From Corythucha ciliata (lineage: Eukaryota > Arthropoda > Insecta > Hemiptera > Tingidae): a stretch of 64,000 nt of DNA. The stretch covers positions 19,073,009-19,137,008 of the forward strand of contig CM075938.1 of NCBI GenBank assembly GCA_038030265.1. The letters run 5' to 3'. Below the pieces are notes generated by a model. That model was not told the origin of the DNA. It saw only the letters and a program-made list of their open reading frames with translations, and did no database searches. Positions within the stretch are counted from its first letter, which is position 1; each line of letters starts with the position of its first letter. Below are positions 1 to 19,079 of the stretch, piece after piece. The translations under genes were made by a program, and so were the position numbers.

Positions 1-1657
1 AAAACTGTATTATCTGTCAAGATTTAGCGAGTTAGTAACTTTTAGCCTTTAGTTTTTTTTTCTTTTAAAAAACAAACAAAAAACTGTGAAGTTTGCACTG
101 TTAAACTGGTCATTGTCTTCTAATCACGATGACCCAGAAGTTAGGCAAACCTTAATCACCCACTCAATTTGTTTACCTTCTAAACAACCTTAGTGTCTAC
201 AAACTGGTAGTTGGGACCCTTGAAAAACATTATAAAGCTCAATATTAATCTCTTACAGCCACGACGGACATAAAGAAGGCCCTAGATCCCATAAATATCA
301 GCAAAGAAACGACCATGTGTACCTGACTATTTGGTACCAGGAAAGGACACCAGTGTCGCTTAACTTGAAATAATTATGCCACAAGGAACTCACGAGGCCT
401 GGCAGCTCTGGTAATTTAGCTCCTCAAAACTGACCGTTTTCCATTGGAGACTGTCTCTGTTAGCCTGGAAACTGTGGTGGTCCCGGATTGTGGTCGAATC
501 CGAGTTTCTGTCCAAAAAATTGTTAATTTTAGAAATTCAACCAGCCTTCTCAATATAACCCCAAAATCTAAATTTCTGTGCAAAAACCTGGTAATTTAGC
601 CCCCTTGCTTCCTACCACTCCCCTTCCTAAGAAACAACCTGTAATGTCACAAAGTAGTCTAAAACTGAATTTTTGTTCTAAAACTTTCAAATTTACCCTC
701 AGCGGTCAAATCGCGTCGGAATTGACCTCTACAGATTTTTCCAATTAACAGGTTTTGTTTCCATGTATCAGTGTGTGGGTATAAAAGAACGCCCCGAATT
801 GTAGAAATAGAAATTTTCAAGGCAGACAGCATTCTTCCCCAGAAGAAGCTTAGACGACACATATTTGCATACACAATTTTTGAGGATGAACCAACACACT
901 CAATTGGATTTTTGGGCTTCGAAGCGAAGTAGCCAGTTTCAGCTGCTGAATTGCCTATTTTAGGGCTAAAAAAAACCTCGTTAGCTCCCGAAACCTGCCC
1001 GTCTGCGGGATTAAATTATCATTTTTGGGGCTACAGTTTCCAAGGCAGTTAGTTGTACGCTAATATTAACAATTCTTGTATAGAATTCTGAGTTTCATAG
1101 GAATAAACAGTTCGAAGCAAAATTGTCATTTTCAAGGACAAGTTTTCGGGCGCAAAGTGACTTCAGAGCCTGAAATGACAGTAGGCACGCTGAATAGTCT
1201 GTGAGGGAAGAAATGCACTGTTTATGGTTTTAGGGCCGAAAACCCCAACGTTTGTTGTCAATTGGCACAGTCCCTTTGCTCAGTTGCAAGTTCCTGTCAA
1301 ATTACATCCCTCCTCCCTTGGTGAATATTCTTCATACGGATATTTAAATAATAGTTTTTTGGCTGAACAGTCATAAAACGATCTTAGGCCAAAATGGAAA
1401 AATGGATGGGGTACTACTACTAAAAAATGAGGGGGTACTTCTGCAGATTTTATCGATTTAAAAACTGCCCTGAGAGATCCGCTTGCGTCGTGGCTGTTCC
1501 TTGGACCCTAGGACTGTCGAGTCCGTGGTCAAAAACGCTGGAATCACTGGGAGAACCCTTTCAGCTCGATCAATCAACGGATCATCAAAAATCCGTTTCG
1601 TTTTTCAGATTCCCCGTCTCGGTAAACTACGCCAAGATCATCCAGGGGTAACTTACC

Positions 1658-1689
<32 letters not shown>

Positions 1690-2305
1690 CAAGTTGTCCA
1701 TTTACGCTAGACGTGATTTATGAGTCCCCCGAACAACGTCTAATTGACAAATTCAGTCGGTCCCGACCAAACCGCTATGGGGCCACCGGCCGCCGACCAT
1801 TACAGCGTCCTGCTATAGGCCACCCCAAAGTGCGATGGCGTCCCGATCCAGCATTCAATTTTAGATATAAACCGACCAATTTTGTTGTTCTTTAACTGCC
1901 CTGGATAATTCTTTACACCATGTACCCCCCCCCCCCCGAATGTTTATTTTCCTCTCTGGCTAAAAGTTTCTGGTATCTGTCAACCCTCTTGCTGGGCCTC
2001 CAGATCTAAACACGTGATAGGCTGAATGTGGTATAAACTATTCTGCCACACGTATAATGGAACAATGGTTGGTTGGTCCATCTTCGATCTTGTATTGAAA
2101 ACAATGTTTTGTGGAAGGTCATCTCAGGTAGATATTATAATATTACTGAATAAAAACGGGGAGTTCCTTTTGACAAAGGTATTTACTCGCAATAGGCTTA
2201 GTGCAAAGTTTAAAATGAGAGCGCTCTAGGTTTCAAACTGTGCGTTTCTTGTTCCGACTTTCTCTTCATTTTTCATGGTATTCTACGTGAAAATGTATGA
2301 GTCGC
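1..2305. other. Non-coding leader with decayed short repeats
   Basis: No exon-like stretch with splice sites or a recognisable protein was found here. Between about 400 and 1260 short phrases recur in loose form (for example 'gtaatttagc', 'gccagttt', 'ctattttagggc'), resembling the decayed repeat seen at 29.4-30.4 kb. A poly-T run lies at 1660-1689 and a short poly-C run near 1924. Confidence 0.4.
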
Positions 2306-2308
2306 TTT

Positions 2309-4236
2309 TAGTCCAGTCAATGAATGATTCTAGGTGGAAAGTCAAAACGTACAAAAACCGACTGTGCCACGTTGTTTGAGATGCCTAGTTGTATGAAATA
2401 CTAAAAGTCCTTGAACCTAGGGTTGGCGCAAAAGGGGAGGGGGAAGGGTCAAAGGTCCTTATTTATGGTTTTTTGCCTATATCTTAGTGGGGGTTGGTCT
2501 TTCAAAGCATTTATGCGTTTACAAAATTAAAGCTCAAAAAATTCTCTACTTTTTAATATCCCATGGATTTTTGGCCATTTCAAACCGTTAACAAGATAAA
2601 CGTAGGTATAGAACAGTTAAATTAGGATTTGGCCCAAACACCCAAAAGAACAGGAAAACGTTTGGTGCAGACTGTTTGATATCCTTCCCCTAACATAGCA
2701 CACAAAATTCCCTACGATTCTGCGTCGGGTTAAGGAGCAGCTGTTGGTAGACGTTTCATTTCGATCGTTCTCACGAAATAATTCTTGAACCAATTGTTTT
2801 AACGCAAAAATGTTCCAGACTAAAATTGAAGAGCACAAAATTTTACACAAGAAACTATCATACCACTATATTCCTTCCCTTCGTCTTTTGGTAGAAATAG
2901 GAGAAGGAAACTAAAAGCTGACGTAAAATTGGCCGAAGTCTGGAAACTGGAAAAACTGATAAATATTTGGTGCGATCTCCTTCGGACCCGCCTCCCTCCA
3001 TTGTGTAAAAATTTCCCGAAAATTTCACGTCGGGTGTTGCCAGTGCTTGAGCTGGAGTTTGGATTTGAGGGTCATTTTGTTCGTTTTACTGAAATATCTC
3101 CAAAACCATCAGTGCTGACTAATCAATCTATTAGGCTCAATTTGAAGGCCACAAAAAAGCCACTTCAAGGTCCCCTGCACGTTTTTCCTCGATCGTATCG
3201 TATAGCGGAAGCCGCGTGAACAACGATGCAAAATTGAACAGGCGTGCCTAACTTTTTCAATGTCAAAACGATTTCATCGAAATCCGGGATGCCTATTAAA
3301 AAAATAGTAGGAGGGATTCTAAACGTATCCATCTGACGCTTAGCAAAAATGGGCGCCTTCCGTTATGAACTTAGATGGATAGTTTATCGAAAATATAAAG
3401 AACGCTATTTAACGCCACTTTAAACCTCCGTTGAGAAGGCTTATGATTTGTGCCGTTGGATGCGACCGTTCCACAATGAAAAAAGTGTCCTCTTTCAGGA
3501 TTTATCGTCAAAATTACCATAATAACAGCTGGAAGGAGAGATATTTCAGTTATACTAAAAAAAGAGGAGTCTCTGCCAAAAAAGTAATGAATGAATTAGA
3601 CTACCTATCCACTATACGTACACTCAAAAGCGGTATTTTTTAGTAGCCAATTAGGCATCAGCTAAAGCTGTACGTCGAGCCACTTGTTTTTGAGTCCATA
3701 CTAGACCCCATCTCAGACCTCCACTGGTATTTCTACAGTAATTTATTTTTCCACATTTTTCTCCTGGAGAGTTATGTCTCCCCTTTTGGTGGCACACGTC
3801 AAGTTCTAAATGAAATTCAATTCTACAGAACTTTATTTTCGATGGAATTAAGATCAGAGACGATGGCCGCAAAATTTTGCCATAAAATGTGTTGCAAAAA
3901 AGTTTGTTTTCGAAAATCACTTGTTTCGAGTTCATATATCTTACTAACGGTTACAGACGGTAAAAACCCCTAGGAATAAAATATGTATGAAATTGTGTGA
4001 GCTATACTTTTGTATACGCATACATGCTGTAAAAAACCAACCCCTTCCGAGATAAAGTCATAAAACCAAAATAAGAGACCTTTGTCCCTCCCTCTCCACC
4101 CCTTGCGCCATCACTAGGGGCAAGGACTTTTAATATGTCATACCTCTAGGCACACCAAACAACGTACCGCAGTCAGTTTGTGTACGTTTTGACTTTCCGT
4201 CTAGACCCCCATTTTAGGCATTCGTTGACTGGACTA
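2309..4236. mobile_element. Foldback DNA transposon FB1, TAGTCCAG ends, 3-bp TSD
   Basis: A long imperfect inverted repeat: the left arm (about 2309-2610) matches the reverse complement of the right arm (about 3935-4236). The outermost bases are TAGTCCAGTCAA on the left and TTGACTGGACTA on the right. The element is flanked by TTT on both sides (2306-2308 and 4237-4239), which reads as a 3-bp target duplication. The interior has no ORF that I recognise as a transposase. The ends share TAGTCCAG with the neighbouring element at 4366-7363, so the two probably belong to one family. The superfamily is not assigned. Confidence 0.75.
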
Positions 4237-5156
4237 TTTGTAATTTCCCGTTGTTTTAACTGTAAAATTAATGAGATGGCCTCTCATGATTTTTGCCAAA
4301 TTTTTAGGTGCGTATATGTATATATGAAAAAAATATTTTGAAGTCACACGTGTAGCTAAAAGAGATAGTCCAGGAGCAGATTCAAGAAAAATAGCAAAAT
4401 CGTGCACTTTTGAGTCGAGCTTTCAAACTTTGCAGGTGTGTTCTAGATGGCTGATGAGTTGATTTTAAGATTGGAGGCAATCGCGACATCGCATAGGACG
4501 GCTGATATTCAAGACAGCCGTTGAAAATTTTAGTATTTCCGCTGTTTCAGCGCTTTTTTCAAACTCTTTTCGGGTTGAAGCGCTGTTAAGGACTACATTA
4601 GACTGCTCTGAGTTCGAAAACAACCATTGGGGCGATCAATTAATACCGCACGTGGATCATGCAGCAGCTTCTTTCACGCGTCTTTACATAAAAAAATGAT
4701 TTTCCATGCTCGCCGAATTTGGATACTAAGGGCATCTCTTTCAAGTCCATTGCATTCCACCCTTGTCCTAGGGTGTCTGCAACTGAAATTTCCCCTCAAA
4801 CCCCAAATCGCCCCCCAGCTGGTGGAGCTACAAATGTATTCTATGCCCCGTGTTCAACTCCCTTTCAAGTGCTGAGGATCCCCGATTTGCGCAAGATTTT
4901 TTCATGAACGTGTCTCTCACATATGAGGGCGTAATTTGTGGTTCAGAGCCGATCCATAAAACCAATATGGCGGCCGTAATTCGAGCTGATTTCCAATAAT
5001 TACAATATTTCATACGTTTCCGACCTATTTCTCGCACGCGACTAGCGTAAATAAGTGTCTCCAGCCAAAAATTGTCGTCGTCGGACTTCAAGTAAAACTT
5101 CTTCACGTAAAATATTGAATTCTTTACGAAATAATCGAAATATTTATGCATGACTA

Positions 5157-5300
5157 AGGGTGGCCACCCGCCCAGGCGGACGAGTTGACTGTGTGTGAAT
5201 GGGTAGAGGCGATTCCTATTCGAAATGCATAGTCGGTCGGATCCTTGACACCCGCCTAGTCAACTAGTAGAATCAACTAATCGCCTCGTGTGAAGGGGGC
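5157..5300. mobile_element. 144-bp insertion inside the left FB2 arm
   Basis: Comparing the two FB2 arms shows extra sequence only on the left. The uninterrupted right arm reads gaattagtcatgcat, whereas the left arm is split with CTA on both sides (5154-5156 and 5301-5303), a 3-bp duplication. The insert has partial internal inverted repeats (gaggcgatt with aatcgcctc; cgagttgac with gtcaactag), so it looks like a small non-autonomous DNA element that landed after FB2 formed. Confidence 0.7.
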
Positions 5301-5395
5301 CTAATTCAGAAATAATTTGAGGAAACATAAATTTGGCTTTTTCAAGGTGGCATTTACATCCTAGTTAGAATACCGTATCCCCAACTCTATCATTG

Positions 5396-6000
5396 TCATG
5401 CGCGTTTTGTTGGAATTTCCATGATATTGCGCATCATGATCATATCGCCAAGTATTTTCAGTAGGGCCATCTTAGTGTGTGCTAGCCCACCCAGCATAAC
5501 CACAATCTTGTCCTCACCGTAGGGTTCTGGCCCATTCCAATGAATATCTTTGGCGATTTTGAACAGAGGTTGATCGAAAGTTATAACTGGAGTCTGCCCC
5601 GGATTCAACACGTCGATAGATTTTCGAATAATGATCATGGCGTGATCGAGAGAGGAAGCAGTGCTGTGGACGTGGTCAATGGTGAATTAAGCCCTTCTAT
5701 AACTACATTATTTGCATGATGGGCAGCCCAGGAAATTCCACGGTGTGCACTGATGTCGATTTCTGATTCAGTTTTGCTTACCTGAGAAACATGTTGACAC
5801 CATTCGTCTTCTTTTGCAAAGCCGCTTCCATCACGCTGATACTCCAAGAAATTTTAATGGCGATTCCAGATCTGTTCAAGACCGTGAAATGTTGGGATAT
5901 GAGGTGCTACTTTCTGAGCACGAACAGTGTGAACCTCAGTATAGTAACTCAGCAGAGCTTCTAGCTTGTTCCCTGTATTTTGCACCTGCTTTAAAGGCTG
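5396..6000 (-). pseudogene. Broken fragment of a DQPL/GGL transposon-associated protein family
   Basis: Two overlapping minus-strand reading pieces (5847 to 5635, then 5638 to 5396) give one protein after a frame change. The first contains ISWAAHHANN and TALLPL. The second contains LNPGQTPVITFDQPL, then GEDKIVVMLGGL. From memory these match an uncharacterised multi-copy family of aquatic invertebrates (LNPGQTPV-FDQPL-GEDKFV-GGLH-E-A); I cannot confirm that without a search. Further family-like residues may extend upstream to about 6000 through stops. The frameshift and a stop soon after GDM show it is inactive. It lies in the FB2 spacer, so it may be either the degraded FB2 gene or captured sequence. 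Confidence 0.55.
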
Positions 6001-7629
6001 TGCTGCGTAGGTGGTTCCAGGGGGGGGGGGACAACAGAATTACACCCCCCCCCTCCCGAGCTTGGAAAATCTCTCAAAACATAGGGGAGGGGAGTGGTGG
6101 GCAGGTTTTGGGGTAGTAATTGTGGGGAGAACGTGTCGAACCCCCCCCCCCCTCTGAGAGAGGTCTCGGATCTGCCCTTGCTATGCTGAACCTTAACAAT
6201 CTTCGGATGGGTGTTGAAACAGCGAAATACCAGTACCGCTGTAATTTTAAGAATCGATGGTAAATTTAAGATCACGGCTCTTCAAATAGCTTAACAACGT
6301 TACCTAATAAGAGTTTCTAAACGTATCCGGCATTTTAGGGAGCCAGATTTTGAAATTATTACTTTATTGACATTTTTCATTGGTTAAATATAAAACGTTT
6401 TTAATATGATTTTAAAAATTGTGCATCCTATTCAATATTTCAATGAGGTTCCGTATCTTAGTACACGTCTGCTAGAAAACGTAGAAAATTGCGCATGACG
6501 GTGATAGAGTAGGGGGGGGGGATATTCTAACTAGGATGCAAATGCCCCTAAAAAGCCAAAGCCTTGCTCAAATTATTTCTGAATTAGTCATGCATAAATA
6601 TTTCGATTCTTTCGTTAGAAGTTCAATATTGCACATGAAGGAGTTTTACTTAAAGCCCAATGACGACAATTTTTGACTGGAGACACTTATTTACGCTAGT
6701 CGCGAGCGAGAAATAGGTCGGAAACGTATGAAATATTGTAATTATTGGAAATCAGCTCGAATTACGGCCGCCATATTGGTTTTATGGATCGGCTCTGAAC
6801 CACAAATTACGCCCTCATATGTGAGAGACACGTTCATGAAAAAATCTTGCGCAAATCGGGGATCCTCAGCCCTTGAAAGGGAGTTGAACACGGGGCATAG
6901 AATACATTTGTAGCTCCACCAGCTGGGGGGCGATTTTGGGTTTGAGGGGAAATTTCAGTTGCAGACACCCTAGGACAAGGGTGGAATGCAATGGACTTGA
7001 AAGAGATGCCCTAAGTATCCAAATTCGGCGAGCATGGAAAATAATTTTTTATGTAAAGACGCGTGAAAGAAGCTGCTGCATGATCCACGTGCGGTATTAA
7101 TTGATCGCTCCAATAATTGTTTTCGAGCTCAGAGCAGTCTAATGTAGTCCTTAACAGCGCTTCAACCAGAAAAGAGTTTGAAAAAAGCGCTGAAACAGCG
7201 GAAATACTAAAATTTCCAACGACAATCTTGAATAACAGCCGTCCTATGCGATGTCGCGATTGCCTCCAATCTTAAAATCAACTCATCAGCCATCTAGAAC
7301 ACGCCTGCAAAGTTTGAAAGCTCGACTCAAAAGTGCACGATTTTCGAACCTTCTCCTGGACTAAGACAAGAAAAAATTAATTCTTGGCCCATCGACGTCC
7401 TATGGTCGAACTGCGAACTTGAATTTTTCTATTAATTATTAGTCCATTCATTTCCACCCTCAGGCCAATTTTATAATTTTTCAGGGTTCGTGTTTGATGC
7501 CATACTTCTCTTCATTTCATTCAAATCATTAAAAAAATTTAACAAATGCCAGCAAAAAAGCAATTTGTTATTCGTAGCAATGTTTCTATTTCATTCATTT
7601 GTTTGAAGAAAATGGATAAAATAGAAACA

Positions 7630-8246
7630 TTAGGGGTATTCACGTCAACTTTCGTACTCTTCGTAGTTTCGTAATTGCGTAGTCAGATGTTTGTTACCAG
7701 GGAAATCAAGTTTCGAATGAATGACTTTAAGGGGGACTTGTACATGTGATTCCTCTACCCCCCTCCAATCATACCTCGCCTACTCCGCGTTACGGAAATT
7801 ACCGCCGTATTTCTGCACCAATCCTCGACTTCAAGGGCTCATTTAAATCTTCAGGAAATTCCGCACAAGCGTACGATCTTCCTTTTTCATTTTTCATCCC
7901 TAAAATAACTGTAAAACGCACACAAACTTTTACCTTGAAAATTCACACTCTTTCGACGACCTATTTAGGAAAGCAAGATCGTACGCTTGTGCGGAATTTC
8001 CTGAAGATTTAAATGAGCCCTTGAAGTTCACGATTGGTGCACAAATACGGGGGTAACTTTCGTAACGCGGAGTAGGCGAGGGGGGTCGAGGAAACACATG
8101 TACAACTCCCCCTTAAAATATGACCCGAGCGAAATGATTGACAAAATGGTTCCAATTTCTATTTCCCTTACAACAGACCGTAGCAACAACGCAATTACGA
8201 AACTACAAACAATACGAAAGTTGTCGTGAATACCCCTATTGTTTCG
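7630..8246. mobile_element. MITE/foldback with GGGGTATTCACG termini, TA flanks
   Basis: The left arm (about 7631-7880) is the reverse complement of the right arm (about 7970-8238). It starts TAGGGGTATTCACG and ends CGTGAATACCCCTA, consistent with a TA target site. The arms differ by small insertions. The central 90-bp loop and the ORF spanning it are by-products of the palindrome, with no recognisable protein. A further hairpin (about 7577-7630, atgtttctattt with aaatagaaacat) abuts its left edge. Confidence 0.75.
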
Positions 8247-8289
8247 AAAAACATAATGCTTTTTTGTTAGAGAATAGGCTCCCTGGGTT

Positions 8290-8460
8290 CCTTTTACACG
8301 AGTAAGTGTTTTGTTCAAAAATATGTTCAATCTGATTACAATCAGACCGTTTCATGCAGGGAACATCTGTGAATTTTTCTTAAAACGGCTACTTTGATCA
8401 AAAAACTTACTCGTGTAAAAGGGGTTTACACAGTTGAGTTTTTTGATCAAAGTAGGCATT
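8290..8460. repeat. Nested hairpins around a cttttacacgagtaag motif
   Basis: cttttacacgagtaagtg near 8291 is answered by cttactcgtgtaaaag near 8407-8422. A second, smaller pair (tactttgatcaaaaaact and its complement) lies inside 8390-8455. This may be a short MITE remnant. From 8461 to 9602 I see no other supported feature apart from an AT-rich stretch. Confidence 0.5.
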
Positions 8461-9602
8461 TAAAAAAATTTTTTTTGTCCCCACCCCTCTTGATAAAATG
8501 CTGGATCTGGGAATGTTCTATTAAGCTTTGTATTAAGCAGTGCGTTTTAGGAATTTAACAAAGGGCCTCTATAAGATGTCAACATGATTTATTTTGATAT
8601 GTAAAGAACGAGAAACGCGAAGAGATTTGCAATTAAAAATAGGTGCATTAGGCTACATATGTATACATTAATTAAAATATGTACGTTTCCGTGGGCTTAT
8701 ATTATTATTAATCAGTGGGCCCGCACCCGGCCATGTCGAGTCCGAGGGCGCCAAAGCCCTTATTACAGGGTTAAATAATGTCATCTCAAAGAGTTTTTGT
8801 AGAAAATTAAAGTTTAGTTATTTCTTTGAATTCCCTTATTAAGTGTTTCCTGACACCCTTCTTTTCCAGAGGCTATAAATAGGAAGAGGGGAACTATGTG
8901 CATTATGCACGCCCAAGTGCATTTGTCCCCCCCCCCCACCTGTGGGCTTATACATAGAATAAAAACGTCGGCAAATCAAAGCCACACGTATTCTTTTTCT
9001 TCTCTAACGAAAACAGAGACCTGTTAACTCCGCACTTTTGCAACTCTATGGGAATTAGCCAGCAATGTTTGAGTGTAAGTGTAAGTGGAAAACAATTGAA
9101 GAAGGGGGGACGAGAGTTTCAGCTAGTTCATTCCTGCTAGAAAATACATAAAGTGCTTCAGTAGAAAAGTACTGAATTGCTCTAACTGGCTTTTCATGTT
9201 GACGGCCAGGATCCACTTCACCCGGTCTCTCTTTTTCGTAAGGTTTATTGGGAAAACCGTAAATTGAAGGCCTTTGTATTTATCAGAACCCACAACACAG
9301 CACTGCACCATTTTAATTGAAGGAAAAGCTATAGAAATCGTCTTTAAACGAAAGTCAGAGCACGTTCTTCGTAGGGATTCAATAGCGATGAGCGAACTGA
9401 ACTTAGAATAAGTATTGCGCTAGTCTGCAGGACTGTGATTTTGCACTAAGCCCAGTGCTCACCACACCTTCATCAGGTGCTGCAACTCTGTGTCGCAAAA
9501 CACCCAACTGGACTAGTCAAGAGAAGCTATATCCCCACCCCATAGCATCAGGGTTTCGCTTCACCCCTCCTTATCAGCTTATTTTCGTCTTATTTTTTTC
9601 AG

Positions 9603-16535
<6,933 letters not shown>

Positions 16536-17690
16536 TTTTGAAAGAAACTCCGATGCTGGGACGGGGGAAGAAAGACTGGTTTAATTACGCTCCTTGTTTT
16601 GCTTTCTTATCGTTAAAAATCCTAGGTTTTCGTCCTTTGTCTTGTCTCTCACTCTCTCTCTTTCTCACTCTATCACTCTCTCTCATTCTCTCTGTGATTT
16701 TGAGAATCTAAAAAAGGACGCCAGTAGTTTACAGGGTAATACTTTTTTTTTCTCGACTAAAGGCTCCTGCACACGGTGACACCCATCGTCACATTTGCTG
16801 TCATCGTGTTGAAGTTTCTTCCTCGCGATGACGTCAAATGTGACGGTAACCCCAAGTACGAGCCTTCAAATCGTTCCGGTTCTGCGAGAGGACGTACATT
16901 TTTACCTGAGGCACAAGTACAACTTTGAAAAAGTACCGGGTGGTGAGGGGAAAATCCCAGTGAAAAAAATGAGGGGTAAAACGACAAAAACTAACTAAGT
17001 ATATAGGAGATATTTTTGTGGTAAAAATTGAGATTAGTTGCGCTCGAATACGCTAAAATAATAAAAACAATAGATTTAAACAAAAAAAGAACAAAATGCT
17101 AGTCAAGATGAGCTGTGTGCTTGTATTCAAGTGGTGGTTTTGAAGGAGTTAAGTGTCTGTAGTACATAATTTGTACAAAATTCTGTTAAAACAAAGAGAT
17201 GTACCTGTAAAAAAAGTAGTATATAACGTTAAAACGCTGCAAATTTTAAGCGGAGTGTGTACAGAAAAAACCCTTTGCTTTAAATGTGGTAAGACGGAAC
17301 ATTTTGTACCTTGAAAAAAACTCCTAAAGAAAACAGGGGCACTGATTTTGGGAGTTTTCCAGTGTTCCAACAGTTCGAAGCGATGGCGGTGGTGCTGGTC
17401 CCCTGTTCCCGACACAAAAATTTAAGGTACCGTGTTTAACACGCCCCTCCCCTTATCCATGCGCCCTTCGATGTTTCAATGTTTGAACTGTTTTATTAGT
17501 TAATTTTTCAACTTTGGAAAATGAAAGGGTGGAAATGGGAAATTTTTAAATGTAACCAGTGTGCTCATTAATTGTACGAAAAATACCCCTTCACTGCTGG
17601 AGAGAGGGGGGGAAATTGTGTTTTTTAAATTATATTTTTGGAGGAAAAAAGGGCGGTAAATATATCACAAAAATAAGAAAAATAAAGTAG
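16536..17690 (+). other. Probable ALK 3' UTR with CT-rich tract
   Basis: Sequence after the ALK stop shows no coding signal. A pyrimidine microsatellite of ctct/cact units covers about 16638-16694. A canonical AATAAA lies at 17681-17686 and could end the message; that would make a 1.1-kb 3' UTR, which is inferred only. Confidence 0.4.
17681..17686 (+). promoter_or_regulatory. Candidate polyadenylation signal AATAAA for ALK
   Basis: Canonical hexamer about 1.15 kb after the ALK stop codon on the same strand. It is in AT-rich DNA, where such hexamers arise by chance, so the assignment is tentative. Confidence 0.3.
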
Positions 17691-18280
17691 TCGAAGGCAA
17701 CAAAAAACCCAAAGTATTAATCGGGCTTTAAATTCAAACGAAAAAGTATTATTTACGAATTAATTATTGTTTTTATTTGTTGTTAACGTTTTTTATTGCA
17801 TTCATGATGTTCATTTTGCTCAAATATAAGTATTTGTTAGAAACGCTGTGAAATCTAAAACCTCTCGGTAGTAATTGAGTGGCCTCTCATTTTTTCTAAA
17901 TAAGGGCGCTGAAAAAGCACAATTTGATTAAATTCATGAAATGCCGTATTTCTTTTGATAGAGACGAAAAATATCAAAGTTTTATTGTTTTTATGAGGGT
18001 GTCGTATAATTTTTTTCAATTATCAGCCCCCCGCGGTGATATTTAAATTTGTTTTAGGTTTTCATGTTTTTCCACACCTGAAATCACCATAAGCAGGCAA
18101 AGTGACTGGTGAAGGGTGTCGAATGCAGAGGCATAGAGTTTAGGTTTTGTTGGGGAAGGGGGCGATGGGCAAAATTAGCTTGGTCCAGATCCCGATAGGA
18201 GGTGAAGAGGGCGTAATTATTGCAATTTTGCAGTACCTAATTAAAGAACAACAAAATAATATAATTGAACACAAAACGTT

Positions 18281-18420
18281 AAGGCCTGTTCACAAGCTCT
18301 ATGTTTGTGTTGTGTGATGTCTATGCAACCCATCAAATTGCTTCATTTTTCGAGGGAATAAATTTGTTTGGTTACATTGACTCCACACAACGCAAACATA
18401 GAGCTTGTGAACGGGCCTTT
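18281..18420. mobile_element. MITE family C, copy 1 (140-bp hairpin)
   Basis: The left arm AAGGCCTGTTCACAAGCTCT and right arm GAGCTTGTGAACGGGCCTTT form a near-perfect hairpin with a conserved centre (catttttcgagggaataaatttgtttggtt). Two more copies sit at 24522-24661 and 28999-29138. Confidence 0.85.
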
Positions 18421-18580
18421 TAGAACAAACATCACATATTGTGTGTTTGAACTGTGGGAAGGGGCATCTATTAGGCTGGCCCTCTAGTGGCAGGGGGCGC
18501 CTTTTCAACATGCTACAACAGTGACCATGCTCAATGGTGGATCTTTTTCTACGTAAAGGCATTTACCTAATTTAATGAAT

Positions 18581-18725
18581 AAAGCTCGGTGCACACGATG
18601 CATTTTTCGAAGCATGTTTACATGCATGGTAAAAAAAAACATATGATCCCCGGTAGTGACCGGTTGTTTTTTTAGAACAGGCAGGCCATCATGCTTCAAA
18701 AAATGCATCGTGTGCACCGAGCTTT
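18581..18725. mobile_element. MITE family D (145-bp hairpin)
   Basis: Terminal inverted repeats AAAGCTCGGTGCACACGATG and CATCGTGTGCACCGAGCTTT with a further matched stretch (gcatttttcgaagcatg / catgcttcaaaaaatgc). Single copy in this window. Confidence 0.8.
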
Positions 18726-18837
18726 AGACTTATGCTCAGTATATTCACATAAGTTTTTATTTGAAAGTGGGATCCCGCGAGGAGGATCCTTTACTCCTTT
18801 CACCAAAAATCGATAAAGCGTCCTAAGTGGCGTCTCT

Positions 18838-19010
18838 TCGGGTTATTCGATAAGAATCAGTTTCAGTTGTACTTCCATACGCTGAAGATAGAGAGCAGCC
18901 GAAACCGGTTCGTTTTTGGCGCACCTAGACGAGGGAAAACAGACAATGTAGGCTCCTACAGCTACAGCTTGCATGCATTCTACTAACCCTCGTAGTTTAA
19001 GCGATCTTAC
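18838..19010 (+). mobile_element. Repeat family E, copy 3 (one arm plus hammerhead-like core)
   Basis: Shares the core GCTGAAGAT...CAGCCGAAACCGGTTCG (18881-18912) and the right arm (tgtaggctcct, gcatgcatt, accctcgtagtttaagcg) with the two copies in ABCA introns at 33711-33927 and 39145-39358. Only the right arm is recognisable. The stem II portion is degraded here (agagagcagcc). Confidence 0.6.
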
Positions 19011-19079
19011 CGAGTTTCATATAAACGAGATTTGGTTTTCCTGATAATTAAAGTGAATGTATGTAGGGAGGAGTATCAC

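Larger units (their letters stand above)
4366..7363. mobile_element. Foldback DNA transposon FB2, long inverted arms, 3-bp TSD AGA
   Basis: The left arm runs from 4366 to about 5405 (interrupted by a 144-bp insert) and pairs with the right arm at about 6490-7363. The arms are nearly 0.9 kb and highly similar, so the same short translation can be read outward from both. The termini are TAGTCCAGGAG and CTCCTGGACTA. AGA flanks both ends (4363-4365 and 7364-7366), giving a 3-bp target duplication. The 1.1-kb spacer holds a broken protein fragment on the minus strand and G/C homopolymer tracts (about 6020-6050 and 6142-6151). The similarity of the arms suggests fairly recent activity or gene conversion between them. 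Confidence 0.85.

Noticed and set aside
2929..3219. Transposase candidate in FB1 interior
   Set aside because: The 96-codon frame has no catalytic motif or similarity that I can recognise.
6728..6913. Duplicate protein pair encoded at 4828-5151 (minus) and 6728-6913 (plus)
   Set aside because: Identical peptides appear only because the two loci are the inverted arms of FB2; there are no coding signals such as conserved domains.
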